Shown: positions 16,564 to 25,640 of the stretch, one piece after another
Layout: every line of letters begins with the position of its first letter
How positions within the stretch are numbered: position 1 is the first letter of the stretch
Translations under genes and position numbers: made by a program
From: Pseudomonas sp. PICF141
GTDB taxonomy: Bacteria > Pseudomonadota > Gammaproteobacteria > Pseudomonadales > Pseudomonadaceae
NCBI RefSeq assembly: GCF_002286815.1
Contig: NZ_MUNM01000024.1
Location: 109,196-173,195 of the forward strand
Length of the DNA stretch: 64,000 bases
Direction: 5' to 3'
Notes under the pieces: generated by a model
Databases searched by the model: none
The model's input: only the letters and a program-made list of their open reading frames with translations
Told to the model about the DNA's origin: nothing

Positions 16564-18810
16564 ATGGACAACAGCCCTAGCGTCTATGTCGAACGCCCGA
16601 TCCAGCCGCATGTGCCGCCATATCAGCCGTACAGCGAGGAAAAGGACACCATTGACCTGCTCAAATACGGGAGGGTGATCTGGCGCGCCCATTGGAAAAT
16701 CTGCTGGTGGGTGCTGTTTAGCTGTGTGTTGGCGGTGGTTACGCTGTCGTTCATTCCTTCGCAGTACATCGGCAGCACCACATTACTGATCAAAGAGAAA
16801 ACGCCACCGTTGCTGGCTTTTCAGCAAGTCACGGATTCGAGCGCCGGTACCGTCGATTATTTGCAGACGCAATTGGCGCTCTTGCAATCGCGCGATCTCG
16901 CTGAACGCGCCGTCAGAAAACTGAACCTGACCACGCACCCAGTGACCGATCCACGCCAGCAACCGCAGTCATGGTTTGCGCCGCGCAAATGGTTGGCAAC
17001 GCTTGAACTTGGCCAATGGCTGCCAGTGCTGGGCCGTTTGGTACCGGTGCAGGTGGTGCCTTCCGAGGCCGAGGTGTTCAATCAGGTCACACAGAACCTC
17101 ATGCGGCGGACCCGCGTCAAATTCGTCGGCAAGAGCCAGCTGATCAAAATAGAAGTGGAACTGCCCGACCCTGGTTTGGCGGCCGCTACCGCCAATGCAA
17201 TTGCCCAAGGCTTCATCGACAGCCAGCTCGATAACAGCCTGAAGTCTTCGTTGACCAACGCCAGCTGGATGAACTCACGCCTGATCGAGTTGCGCAACAA
17301 CCTGCGCAGTGCCGAAGACAAACTTCAGGCTTATCGGGAAGCACAAGGCCTGGTCGACGTCGGTGGTGTCGCCACCATCAGCGCCAATGAACTGGAATTG
17401 ACCGGCAATCGCATGATCGATGCCCGTCGTAATCTGGCAGAGGCCGAGAGCCAGTACCGCCAGGTACAGGCCCTGAGCAACGGCAACCTGAGCAAGCTGT
17501 CCAGTGTGCCGGCGGTCTTGAGCAACCCTTTGGTGCAGAAATTCCAGGCCCAGCGGGCCAAGGCCCAAGCCAAGGTCGAGGAGCTGTCCGGGCGCTACGG
17601 TCCAAAACATCCGACCCTTGCGGCCGCCCGTGCCGAGTTGCGCACGGCTACCGACAGTTTGCGCTTGCAGGTTCAGCAGGTGGTTGCCGGTATCGAGCGT
17701 GAATATCAGCTATCACAAGCCAATGAAAACTCACTGCGCAAATCCTTCAACAGCAACAAGGCGCAGCTACAGGATATTTCGCGCAAGGAGTTTCAACTGC
17801 GTGAGTTCCAGCGTGAAGTCGACAGCAGCCGCGCGCTGTATGAAACCTTTATCACCCGTTTGAAAGAAACCGCGGCCACCTCAGACATGGACTCCACCAA
17901 GGCGCGCATCGTTGACCCTGCGATCGTTCCCCTGGAACCCAGCAAGCCACGTAAAAAACTGATTCTGGCCATTGTCGCCGTCGTGGCTGCGTTGATCGGG
18001 GTAGTGCTGGCATTGCTGTCCGAAACCCTGAACAAAACCTTCACAAGCGACGAAGCCATTGAAAGCACGCTTGACGTCCCTCTGCTCAGCGTCGTGCCGC
18101 TGGTCAGGAGAAAAAACCGCCGGCAACTCGCGCGTCTGTTCGATGACAACGACCATCCGCGCTTTTGCGAGACCATTCGCAACCTGCGCACCTGGTTGAT
18201 GTTGCACGGCGGCGACATGCCGTCCCAAGTGGTACTTGTGGCCTCGACCATGGCCGAAGAAGGCAAAAGCACCATCGCCAACAACTTGGCCTACTCACTG
18301 GCCAAGCTGGAGCGGGTCCTGTTGATCGACGCCGATATGCGCAGACCCAGCCTTTCGCTCAACTTCGATTTCCCGGCAGACAGCCCGGGATTGGCCAACG
18401 TGCTGGCGGGCACTGCGCGGCTCGAGGCCTGTATCCGTTCTGTCGGTAACCTCGACATGCTGCCGGCCGGAAAACTGTCGCCGCCACCTCTGGATCTGCT
18501 GGGCTCGTCGCGCCTGGCCCCGATGCTTGAGGCGCTGAAATCGCGGTATCAACGCATCATCATCGATTCCCCGCCGGCACAAATGGTCAGCGATGCACTG
18601 TTGCTGGCCAAGCATTCAGACGCGGTGATCTACGTCATCAAGGCCGAAAGCACGCCTGTCAGCGAGGTACAGAAGTGCCTTGCGATCTTGCAGCAGTGCC
18701 ATGCGCCGGTGTTCGGTGTGGTGCTTAACCAGGTTGACCTGAGCAAGGCCCGCAAACAAGGCTACAGCCATTCCGATACGTTCCAGAATTATGACTATCT
18801 GCCCAGGTAG
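16564..18810 (+). CDS. polysaccharide co-polymerase with BY-kinase domain (Wzc-type)
   Basis: 748 residues. There is an N-terminal Wzz domain with a membrane helix at about 45-65 (WWVLFSCVLAVVTLSFI), a long periplasmic coiled coil with a GNVR-type segment and a second membrane helix around 465-490. The cytoplasmic tyrosine autokinase shows Walker A (VASTMAEEGKSTIA), Walker A' (VLLIDADMRRPSL) and Walker B (IIIDSPPA), and a C-terminal tyrosine cluster (GYSHSDTFQNYDYLPR). Such proteins set chain length and, through cyclic autophosphorylation, drive Wzy-dependent polymer assembly and export. No separate Wzb phosphatase gene is seen in the locus. Confidence 0.93.
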   Translation: MDNSPSVYVERPIQPHVPPYQPYSEEKDTIDLLKYGRVIWRAHWKICWWVLFSCVLAVVTLSFIPSQYIGSTTLLIKEKTPPLLAFQQVTDSSAGTVDYLQTQLALLQSRDLAERAVRKLNLTTHPVTDPRQQPQSWFAPRKWLATLELGQWLPVLGRLVPVQVVPSEAEVFNQVTQNLMRRTRVKFVGKSQLIKIEVELPDPGLAAATANAIAQGFIDSQLDNSLKSSLTNASWMNSRLIELRNNLRSAEDKLQAYREAQGLVDVGGVATISANELELTGNRMIDARRNLAEAESQYRQVQALSNGNLSKLSSVPAVLSNPLVQKFQAQRAKAQAKVEELSGRYGPKHPTLAAARAELRTATDSLRLQVQQVVAGIEREYQLSQANENSLRKSFNSNKAQLQDISRKEFQLREFQREVDSSRALYETFITRLKETAATSDMDSTKARIVDPAIVPLEPSKPRKKLILAIVAVVAALIGVVLALLSETLNKTFTSDEAIESTLDVPLLSVVPLVRRKNRRQLARLFDDNDHPRFCETIRNLRTWLMLHGGDMPSQVVLVASTMAEEGKSTIANNLAYSLAKLERVLLIDADMRRPSLSLNFDFPADSPGLANVLAGTARLEACIRSVGNLDMLPAGKLSPPPLDLLGSSRLAPMLEALKSRYQRIIIDSPPAQMVSDALLLAKHSDAVIYVIKAESTPVSEVQKCLAILQQCHAPVFGVVLNQVDLSKARKQGYSHSDTFQNYDYLPR

Positions 18811-18949
18811 AACCTTGCTTCTGTCTCATCCGTAGTCCTCTTCAAACATCTATCAAAAGTGGCTTTACCCAGTCGAGCTATACCAGCGTGCGGGAACGAG
18901 GGCGTGCAATTAGACGCCGATGTCCAACCCATGCCCGGAGGTTGCGCCG

Positions 18950-20341
18950 ATGACATCGCTTTACACCGCTCAAATGACGCGCCGCCGAGGTCTGACCTTC
19001 TGGGGCCAATGGCTGTGCGCGCTCACGCTGGTCAACCTGCTGCTGATGCTGCTGGTGTATTGGCGCGTTGGCAGCCTGACCAGTGAATACCGTGTGCTGA
19101 TGATCCTCACCGTGCTCGGTTCGGTGCCGATCTACAGCGTCATGCAGGTTTACCACAAGCGTCATGAATGGTTGTCAGGGCTCGCTCGGCTGCTGGCGGC
19201 CTGGATGATTTTGCTGGCGGTGCTGATCAGCATTGCCTTCGTCACCCAGACCAGCGTGATTTTCTCCCGTCAGGTGATCATCGTCTGGGCCGTATTGGGT
19301 TACCTGATCCAGGCGGCGAGCTTCTTGCCCCTGCATTACCTGGCCCGACTGTATTCGCAAAAGCTCTGCAACGAGCGCCGCGCAGTGATCATCGGAACCT
19401 GTCCGAGCGCACATACGCTGGCCAGAAAACTGTCCAGGCGCAATCGCGTACCGCTGCTGGGTTTTATCGCAACCGCCGACCACACCGGCCCGGCCCCGAG
19501 CATTCTGCCGCTACTGGGGCGTATCGACGAGGTTCGCGAAATCATCACCCGCCTGCACATACGCCGCGTTTATATCGTTTTGCCGATGGCCCAAGCCGCC
19601 ATCATCGAGGCGCTGTACATCGATCTTCTGGACATGAATGTCGACGTGGTCTGGATCCCGGATTTCGGCAGCATGGTGCTGCTCAATCATTCGATCTCGG
19701 AAATAGAGCGAATGCCCGCCATTTACCTCAATGAAAGCCTGATCAGTTCACACCCCGGCAGCCTGCTCTGCAAAGAACTGTTCGAACGCAGCCTGGCCGC
19801 GATGGGCATTATCGTGCTCAGCCCCTTGCTGCTGATCGTGGCGGCCGCCGTGAAGCTGTCTTCCCCCGGCCCGGTGCTGTTCAAACAAAATCGCTATGGC
19901 TGCAACGCTGAGGTGATCAAGGTCTGGAAGTTCCGGACGATGCGTGTGCATGACGACAGCGAAGTACGTCAGGCCACCCGCGATGATGAACGCATCACCC
20001 CGCTTGGGCGGTTTTTGCGCCGTAGTTCCATTGATGAGCTACCGCAACTGTTCAACGTGCTCCTCGGCGAAATGGCCCTGGTCGGCCCGCGACCGCACGC
20101 CGTCACGCACAACATTTACTACACCGGCAAAGTCCGCGCCTACATGGCCCGTCATCGCCTCAAGCCAGGCATCACCGGACTGGCGCAGATCACCGGGCAT
20201 CGAGGTGAAACCCAGACCCTGGAAAAAATGCAGCAGCGCGTCGCCCAAGACCTCAACTACATCAACCAATGGTCGCTGTGGCTGGACATCAAGATTCTGG
20301 TCAAGACGCCTTTTACGTTGTTCTCAAAAGACATCTATTAA
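18950..20341 (+). CDS. undecaprenyl-phosphate sugar phosphotransferase (WcaJ-type priming enzyme)
   Basis: 463 residues from ATG 18950, which has GGAGG 8 bases upstream; the frame continues 10 codons further without a site. The N-terminal half has several membrane helices and a CoA-binding-like domain (AVIIGTCPSAHTLARKL). The C-terminal half is the bacterial sugar transferase domain: KELFERSLAAMG, PGPVLFKQNRYG, VWKFRTMR, RRSSIDELPQLFNVLLGEMALVGPRPH and RLKPGITGLAQITG. It transfers sugar-1-phosphate (glucose or galactose in known members) to undecaprenyl phosphate at the inner membrane, starting repeat-unit synthesis. A 139-bp gap separates it from the kinase gene; no clear promoter is visible there. 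Confidence 0.92.
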   Translation: MTSLYTAQMTRRRGLTFWGQWLCALTLVNLLLMLLVYWRVGSLTSEYRVLMILTVLGSVPIYSVMQVYHKRHEWLSGLARLLAAWMILLAVLISIAFVTQTSVIFSRQVIIVWAVLGYLIQAASFLPLHYLARLYSQKLCNERRAVIIGTCPSAHTLARKLSRRNRVPLLGFIATADHTGPAPSILPLLGRIDEVREIITRLHIRRVYIVLPMAQAAIIEALYIDLLDMNVDVVWIPDFGSMVLLNHSISEIERMPAIYLNESLISSHPGSLLCKELFERSLAAMGIIVLSPLLLIVAAAVKLSSPGPVLFKQNRYGCNAEVIKVWKFRTMRVHDDSEVRQATRDDERITPLGRFLRRSSIDELPQLFNVLLGEMALVGPRPHAVTHNIYYTGKVRAYMARHRLKPGITGLAQITGHRGETQTLEKMQQRVAQDLNYINQWSLWLDIKILVKTPFTLFSKDIY

Positions 20342-20370
20342 TAGGGTCGGTTGACCCTGGGGTTCAGCCA

Positions 20371-21078
20371 ATGATCGACCTGGAATTAATCGGACATTAC
20401 GCCCCCAATCTGATGGACGCCAACCGGGCATTTTCCTTCATCAATTTTGCGTCCGTCGGCAGTCTGCTCGACCGGGCCCCGACATCCATTGCCTATTTTT
20501 GCGACGGCATGCTGATGTCGACCTTCATGTCGCGCATCACCGGGCGCACGATCGGCCGGGTCAGTTTCGACTTCACGTCCATCGCCGATTCTGTGTTCAG
20601 TTATGCCGAGAAACACGGCAAGCGCCTCTATTTTGTCGGTGCCCGGCAAGCCGAACTGGACCTGTTCCTCGATAAAATCAGGGCTCGTTATCCGGCGCTG
20701 ATGATTGCCGGGCATCACAATGGCTATTTCGATGCAACGCAGGCCACGTGCATCCTGGCAGACATCTGCCGCAGTGAAGCGAACATCCTGATCGTAGGCC
20801 TGGGTGCCGGGCTTCAGGAACAGTTCGAGCAGGATGCCCTGCGTGCCGGCTTCAACGGTGTGGCATTCACCTGTGGCGGTTTCATTCGCCAAGAGGCCGC
20901 CGCCAATCGTAATTATTACCCTGAACTGATCAACCGCTTGCATCTGCGGGCGTTCTATCGGATGTACCGCGAACCGCACACCATCAAACGCTACCTGATC
21001 GATTACCCGACCAATTTTGTTCATCTGTGGGTGATGATCGTTCGGCGAAAAGTGACCATCAATATCATTGATCCCTGA
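20371..21078 (+). CDS. WecG/TagA/CpsF-family glycosyltransferase
   Basis: 235 residues from ATG 20371 (GGGG 8 bases upstream); an earlier start at 20269 would overlap the previous gene by 73 bp. GT26 features: FASVGSLLDRAPTSIAYFCDGMLM near the N-terminus, KRLYFVGARQAELD, GHHNGYFD and ILIVGLGAGLQEQFE, the last in the place of the usual GxPkQE signature. Family enzymes add N-acetylmannosaminuronate or a related sugar as the second residue on the lipid carrier. The unusual LGAGLQEQ wording makes the donor uncertain. Confidence 0.85.
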   Translation: MIDLELIGHYAPNLMDANRAFSFINFASVGSLLDRAPTSIAYFCDGMLMSTFMSRITGRTIGRVSFDFTSIADSVFSYAEKHGKRLYFVGARQAELDLFLDKIRARYPALMIAGHHNGYFDATQATCILADICRSEANILIVGLGAGLQEQFEQDALRAGFNGVAFTCGGFIRQEAAANRNYYPELINRLHLRAFYRMYREPHTIKRYLIDYPTNFVHLWVMIVRRKVTINIIDP

Positions 21079-21102
21079 GCATCCAGCACCCGAGCCACAA
21101 CC

Positions 21103-22182
21103 ATGCATATCTTGTTCACCCTCAAGGACTTCAAGCCCGATGGTGGCCTCGAGCGCGTTCAGCAACGCCTGGCCAGACAGTTTCTGAAAGATGGCCAGCG
21201 TGTCAGTTATTTCGTCATGAATGGCGACACGCCCGACGATGAAGGAACGGCCACGCTCAATGGCGGCGGCAATGGAATTGTCGGCCTGCTCAAGTCCATC
21301 GTATTGCTGCGCCGGATTATTCGTCGCGAACGAGTAACCCACGTCATCGCCGCCAAAGAACAAGCCAACCTCTGCACCTGGTTTGCCACCTTGGGTAGCC
21401 CCTGCAAGGTGATTTATAGCCGTCATGCAGCACTGGATTGCGGTGAACAAAAAATCAGCCCCGCCACCCTGCGCCTGCTCTATGCGTTGTACCTCTGCGG
21501 CAACGGCCAGGTAGTGACCGTTTCCAACGGCTTGCGCCAGGCCCTCTCTGACCTGGTGCCCTGGGGTCGCGAACGCATTCGTTATTGCCCCAATGCCGTG
21601 GTGACTGAACAGCTGCTCAATGCCGCACAGACGCCCATGTTCACCGGTTTACCGGCGCAGTTCTGGCTGGCCGTGGGACGGCTGATAGAACCGAAAGGCT
21701 TCCACCTGCTGCTCGATGCCTATGCCCTGGCCTTGCGCCGCGCCGCGCTGCCGGATCTGGTGATCATCGGCGATGGCCCGCAACACGCCGCGCTGATCTC
21801 ACAGGCCAGCCGCCTGGGCATCGAGGACCGTGTGCATTTCACCGGTTTCCTGAGCAATCCCTACCCTTTTATCAGGCAGGCGAGACTGCTGATCCTGAGT
21901 TCGTTTCATGAGGGCTTGCCGACTGTGCTGATCGAAGCCCTGGCGTTGGGCACCCCGGTGCTGGCCTGCGACTGTGAAACCGGGCCCCGGGAACTGCTGG
22001 ATAACGGCCGCCTTGGCGATCTGGTCAAGGTCAATGATGTATCGGCGCTGGCCGAAGGGATGTTGCGCAGCCTGATCTCACACAGCCAGGCGACGCCACA
22101 CGGGGAAATGGCTGCTGAAGCCGTCCGGCAGTACACCAGTCAACACGCCGCGCAAGCGTATTACCAGGTTTGGAATCAATGA
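21103..22182 (+). CDS. glycosyltransferase family 4
   Basis: 359 residues with the GT-B fold of GT4. The N-terminus MHILFTLKDFKPDGGLERV carries the glycine-rich acceptor loop. The C-terminal half shows AVGRLIEPKGFHLLLDAY, LVIIGDGPQHAAL, VHFTGFLSNPYPF and the donor-binding EGLPTVLIEALALGTPVLACDCETGPRELL with the E-x7-E pair. It adds one sugar to the repeat unit on the cytoplasmic face. The start lies 24 bp after wecG-like; the stop overlaps the next start by 4 bp (ATGA). Confidence 0.9.
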   Translation: MHILFTLKDFKPDGGLERVQQRLARQFLKDGQRVSYFVMNGDTPDDEGTATLNGGGNGIVGLLKSIVLLRRIIRRERVTHVIAAKEQANLCTWFATLGSPCKVIYSRHAALDCGEQKISPATLRLLYALYLCGNGQVVTVSNGLRQALSDLVPWGRERIRYCPNAVVTEQLLNAAQTPMFTGLPAQFWLAVGRLIEPKGFHLLLDAYALALRRAALPDLVIIGDGPQHAALISQASRLGIEDRVHFTGFLSNPYPFIRQARLLILSSFHEGLPTVLIEALALGTPVLACDCETGPRELLDNGRLGDLVKVNDVSALAEGMLRSLISHSQATPHGEMAAEAVRQYTSQHAAQAYYQVWNQ

Positions 22183-23327
22183 AAAGGCTGCTGATTATTC
22201 TGCAGGACTTGAATGGCGGCGGCGCCGAAAAAATGATGGCGCGTCTCGCCGGTGCGCTGGCTGAGGCAGGCAATGAGGTGACCTTGTTGACGCTCACTGG
22301 CACAGGTGTGAACTCGGCATACCTCGACCCCCGGGTCAGACAGGTGCAGTTGCACAGTGCGCGCAGCTCCAGTGCCGTACCGGCGCTGGCACGCTTTCTT
22401 CGCCACAATCGCTTTGACGCACAACTGGCCGCCCTCACCCATGTCAATGTCGTAGCCATCGTCGCGGCTGCGCTGTCAGGTACGCTGGCGCGCCTGCATG
22501 TCAGCGAACGCAATGCGTTTTCCCATGACAGACACGTCAATCCGGCATGGATGGTGCGTATTGCCTATCTGTTGGCACCGCTGCTGTATCGGCTCATTCC
22601 CAACCCGGTGATTTGCGTCTCGCGCGGTGTTGCTCAGGACCTGGTGGACACTACCATTACGCGACCGAAGGATGTCACCATCGCTGACAACCCGGTGCTC
22701 GACAACGATTTTCGCGATAAGCCACCGGGACGTCCAAACCACCGCTGGCTGTCGAAAAAAACCACCCCGGTAATTGTCGCCGTAGGTCGTCTGGCACGGC
22801 AAAAAGGCTTTGACGTATTGCTCGATGCCTTTGCCCGACTGGCCGATCCCACTGTTCGATTGATCATTTTCGGCGAAGGCGTGCTCAGAGCCGAATTGCT
22901 CGAGCAGGCCGTAGCCCTGGGCGTGGCCGAGCGCTTCGATCTGCCGGGCTATACCCACGATCCATTGGCGGAGGTAGCGGCGGCCGATTGCTTTGTACTG
23001 TCGTCGCGTTTCGAGGGCAGTCCCAACGCACTGGTCGAGGCCCTGTCCACGGGCACCCCGGTGGTATCGACCCGCTGCCCCTATGGCCCGCCAGAGATTC
23101 TCGACAATGGCGCGATCGCCCCGCTGGTGGCGGTCGACGACCCTGATGCACTGGCCCGGGCGATCACCGTGGAACTGACGTTGCCGCGTGATGCAAACCG
23201 CCAGGCGCGCATCGATGCCGCTGCCCGTTTCGTGAGCGCCTGCGCGGCGAAGACCTATCTCGATGCCTTGCTAGGCCCGTTTCAAGAAGACAACGCGCCG
23301 GGGAAACTCACTGAGGACGTCCCCTAG
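22179..23327 (+). CDS. glycosyltransferase family 4
   Basis: 382 residues; ATG 22179 overlaps the upstream stop as ATGA, a sign of translational coupling. GT4 motifs: LLIILQDLNGGGAEKMM at the N-terminus, ICVSRGVAQDL, IVAVGRLARQKGFDVLLDAF, LIIFGEGVLRAELLEQA and FVLSSRFEGSPNALVEALSTGTPVVSTRCPYGPPEIL. It is clearly a paralogue in fold, but not a close copy, of the gene before it and probably forms a different linkage. Confidence 0.9.
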   Translation: MKRLLIILQDLNGGGAEKMMARLAGALAEAGNEVTLLTLTGTGVNSAYLDPRVRQVQLHSARSSSAVPALARFLRHNRFDAQLAALTHVNVVAIVAAALSGTLARLHVSERNAFSHDRHVNPAWMVRIAYLLAPLLYRLIPNPVICVSRGVAQDLVDTTITRPKDVTIADNPVLDNDFRDKPPGRPNHRWLSKKTTPVIVAVGRLARQKGFDVLLDAFARLADPTVRLIIFGEGVLRAELLEQAVALGVAERFDLPGYTHDPLAEVAAADCFVLSSRFEGSPNALVEALSTGTPVVSTRCPYGPPEILDNGAIAPLVAVDDPDALARAITVELTLPRDANRQARIDAAARFVSACAAKTYLDALLGPFQEDNAPGKLTEDVP

Positions 23328-23340
23328 GGAGCCCATCGTC

Positions 23341-24654
23341 ATGAACAAACTGGAAGTCAGGTACACCACCCTGCGCGACGCTTTCACATTGTTCGGCGTG
23401 CTGTTCTATACCCAGGTCATCGGATTTTTTTTCGGGTTGGCCGTTACCTCGAATCTGGACGCCGCCCAAAAAGACCTCGAGGGCAATGTGGTCAACCAGA
23501 TCTGCGGCCTGATCACCCTGCTGGTTCCGTTGTTCTTCTTCATCCGCAACAAGGTCTTCATCAGCAAAAGCTTTTACAGGAACAACGCCTTCCTGCTGAT
23601 ATTCATGCTTAGCCTGGCCGTATCGATCAGTTGGTCCTACGACCCGATGTTGAGTTTCAAACGGTTTGTGGCGCTGATCAGCGTGGTGTTCTTTGCAGGT
23701 TTCATTGCCTACAACTACAGCCTGGAGAAAATCGCTTTCATGCTCGGCTGCACCCTCGGCGCAATAACGTTGTTCGGATTGATACTTGCGCTGGTAAGGC
23801 CCGACATCGTCTTCATTGATGGCGGCATTCGTGACGGTGCGTTCAAGGGGATCTTCCCGGAAAAAAATGCCGCGGCCCGGATCAACGCGATCGCCATTCT
23901 GTTACTGCTGCCGATGATCCGTCAGCGCAATCCCTGGGCCATCGTCTACTCGTTATTCTCACTGATCGCGATTGCGCTGGCCCAATCCGCCACGGCAATC
24001 GCACTGATTGTCGCCGGCACCGTGAGCTATTGGTACTTCCACACCCTGATCCGCTTGCACATCAACCGCTCACTGACAGCATTCCTTGTTACCACATTCA
24101 TTTATTTGCTGATCTGCCTGTTTCTATACGGCAATTACACCCTGCTGCTGGAACTGATGGGACGTGACGCCTCACTCACCGACCGCACGCTGATCTGGGA
24201 GTTACTCACACCGCTGATCGACGCCGAATTCCTCAAGGGTTACGGCTTCGGCGCTTTCTGGTCCAGCCCGGGCGCCGAGACATTCATCAACCGCTGGGGT
24301 TACATCGGCAATGCCCACAGCGGCTACATGGAGACCTTGCTCAACGGCGGTGTCATCCAGCTGACGGCGCTGATCCTGATGCTGATCGAGGCGTTGATCA
24401 AACACTACCGGGCCGTGGTAGCGGATCAGTCGGCGCGGTTTCATGCCAGCGCAATGGTCATCATTGCAGCGTTCATGCTCACCAACTATGTGGCGTACGT
24501 CGTTCCCAACTACCGCTCTGCAGAGTTTCTGGTGTTCTGCATCCTCGCCCTGTCCTTTCGGCATCACCACGCGACCTACCCTGAGTTGTCACGGCCAACC
24601 CTGGGTCAGCGTCCGCCTGGCAAGGCATTACCACGCGACTCAGCCAATGCGTAA
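23341..24654 (+). CDS. O-antigen ligase/polymerase family protein (probable Wzy)
   Basis: 437 residues with about 11-12 hydrophobic segments and a large periplasmic loop holding MGRDASLTDRTLIWELLTPLI and GYGFGAFW...NAHSGYMETLLNGGV, the Wzy_C/O-antigen-ligase pattern (RTxIW, H-x-GYMETLLNGG). In a locus with Wzx and Wzc-like partners it is most likely the polymerase that joins lipid-linked repeats in the periplasm. Membership of the ligase family is certain; polymerase versus ligase is inferred from context. Confidence 0.85.
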   Translation: MNKLEVRYTTLRDAFTLFGVLFYTQVIGFFFGLAVTSNLDAAQKDLEGNVVNQICGLITLLVPLFFFIRNKVFISKSFYRNNAFLLIFMLSLAVSISWSYDPMLSFKRFVALISVVFFAGFIAYNYSLEKIAFMLGCTLGAITLFGLILALVRPDIVFIDGGIRDGAFKGIFPEKNAAARINAIAILLLLPMIRQRNPWAIVYSLFSLIAIALAQSATAIALIVAGTVSYWYFHTLIRLHINRSLTAFLVTTFIYLLICLFLYGNYTLLLELMGRDASLTDRTLIWELLTPLIDAEFLKGYGFGAFWSSPGAETFINRWGYIGNAHSGYMETLLNGGVIQLTALILMLIEALIKHYRAVVADQSARFHASAMVIIAAFMLTNYVAYVVPNYRSAEFLVFCILALSFRHHHATYPELSRPTLGQRPPGKALPRDSANA

Positions 24655-24673
24655 GAAAAAAGGAGAAATAACC

Positions 24674-25627
24674 GTGCCAGACCAAGCCCCCCCTTCAGCC
24701 CAAACAGTATGCGTCGTGATTGCGATGTACAACGGCGCCGACAGCATCGAGCAAACACTGGCGTCCGTGGCCGGGCAAACCCGACTGCCCGATCACGTCA
24801 TCGTCGTCGACGATGGGTCCACCGATGATGGGCCACAACGCGTCAAGGACTTTGCGGCGCCGTTTCGCCTGACGCTGTTGCATCAAGCCAACGAAGGCCA
24901 GGCCAGCGCCCGCAACCACGGACTGCAGCACACTGAAGAGACTTATGTGGCGTTTCTCGATGCCGATGACCGATGGTATCCGCAGAAGCTGGAGCGACAA
25001 CTGGCACTGTTTGACGAACTGAGTCGTCAGGGACGGCCAGTGGCGCTGATCGATTGCTACGTGCACAACGACTACAGCGACGGTACGCGAATACTGGAAA
25101 ACCGACAAAAAAACGGCAGGCATTTCGACGATTTCATCCGCGCTAACGTCCTCAATGGCGTGTCCTCCGCGATGGTCAGACGTGACGTGATCATGCAACT
25201 GGGCGGCTTCAATCCCAGCCTGCGTTACTCCGAAGACCGCTTCATGTGGACCCGGATCGCCGAACACTGGGAGGTTCACACGGTGCCAGAGGTGCTGCTG
25301 CAGCGCATGGTCAACAGCGGCAACATGACCGCGCAACCGACAAGGTACTACCCGTCCAAGATCAGGTTCATCGAAGCGTTCCTCGACCACTTTGGCCCGC
25401 GGTTGAGCAAGCAGCAACGGATCGATTTCGCGCTGGGCGCCCACTCCGACTTTCTCGAACTGTTTTCCCGCAGAGGCGAGCATGCCCAAGTGATCGATGT
25501 GTACCGGCGAATGCTGGAGTACTCCTGGCAAACGCTGATCTTCAGGAACGGCAAACCGACATTGCGCTTGCTTTATGCATGCCTGCAGTCATTGCGCAAG
25601 GCAGTTGCGTCAACCACCGCTCATTGA
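24674..25627 (+). CDS. glycosyltransferase family 2
   Basis: 317 residues from GTG 24674, preceded by AAGGAG at 8 bases; the ATG 9 codons upstream lies inside the run-up and has no site. GT-A fold: VCVVIAMYNGADSIEQTLASV, HVIVVDDGSTDDG and AFLDADDRWYPQKLE (DxD metal site), then LNGVSSAMVRRDV and LRYSEDRFMW (the ED catalytic block). It acts on the cytoplasmic face in repeat-unit assembly. Confidence 0.9.
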   Translation: MPDQAPPSAQTVCVVIAMYNGADSIEQTLASVAGQTRLPDHVIVVDDGSTDDGPQRVKDFAAPFRLTLLHQANEGQASARNHGLQHTEETYVAFLDADDRWYPQKLERQLALFDELSRQGRPVALIDCYVHNDYSDGTRILENRQKNGRHFDDFIRANVLNGVSSAMVRRDVIMQLGGFNPSLRYSEDRFMWTRIAEHWEVHTVPEVLLQRMVNSGNMTAQPTRYYPSKIRFIEAFLDHFGPRLSKQQRIDFALGAHSDFLELFSRRGEHAQVIDVYRRMLEYSWQTLIFRNGKPTLRLLYACLQSLRKAVASTTAH

Positions 25628-25640
25628 GCCGGTATCCGCC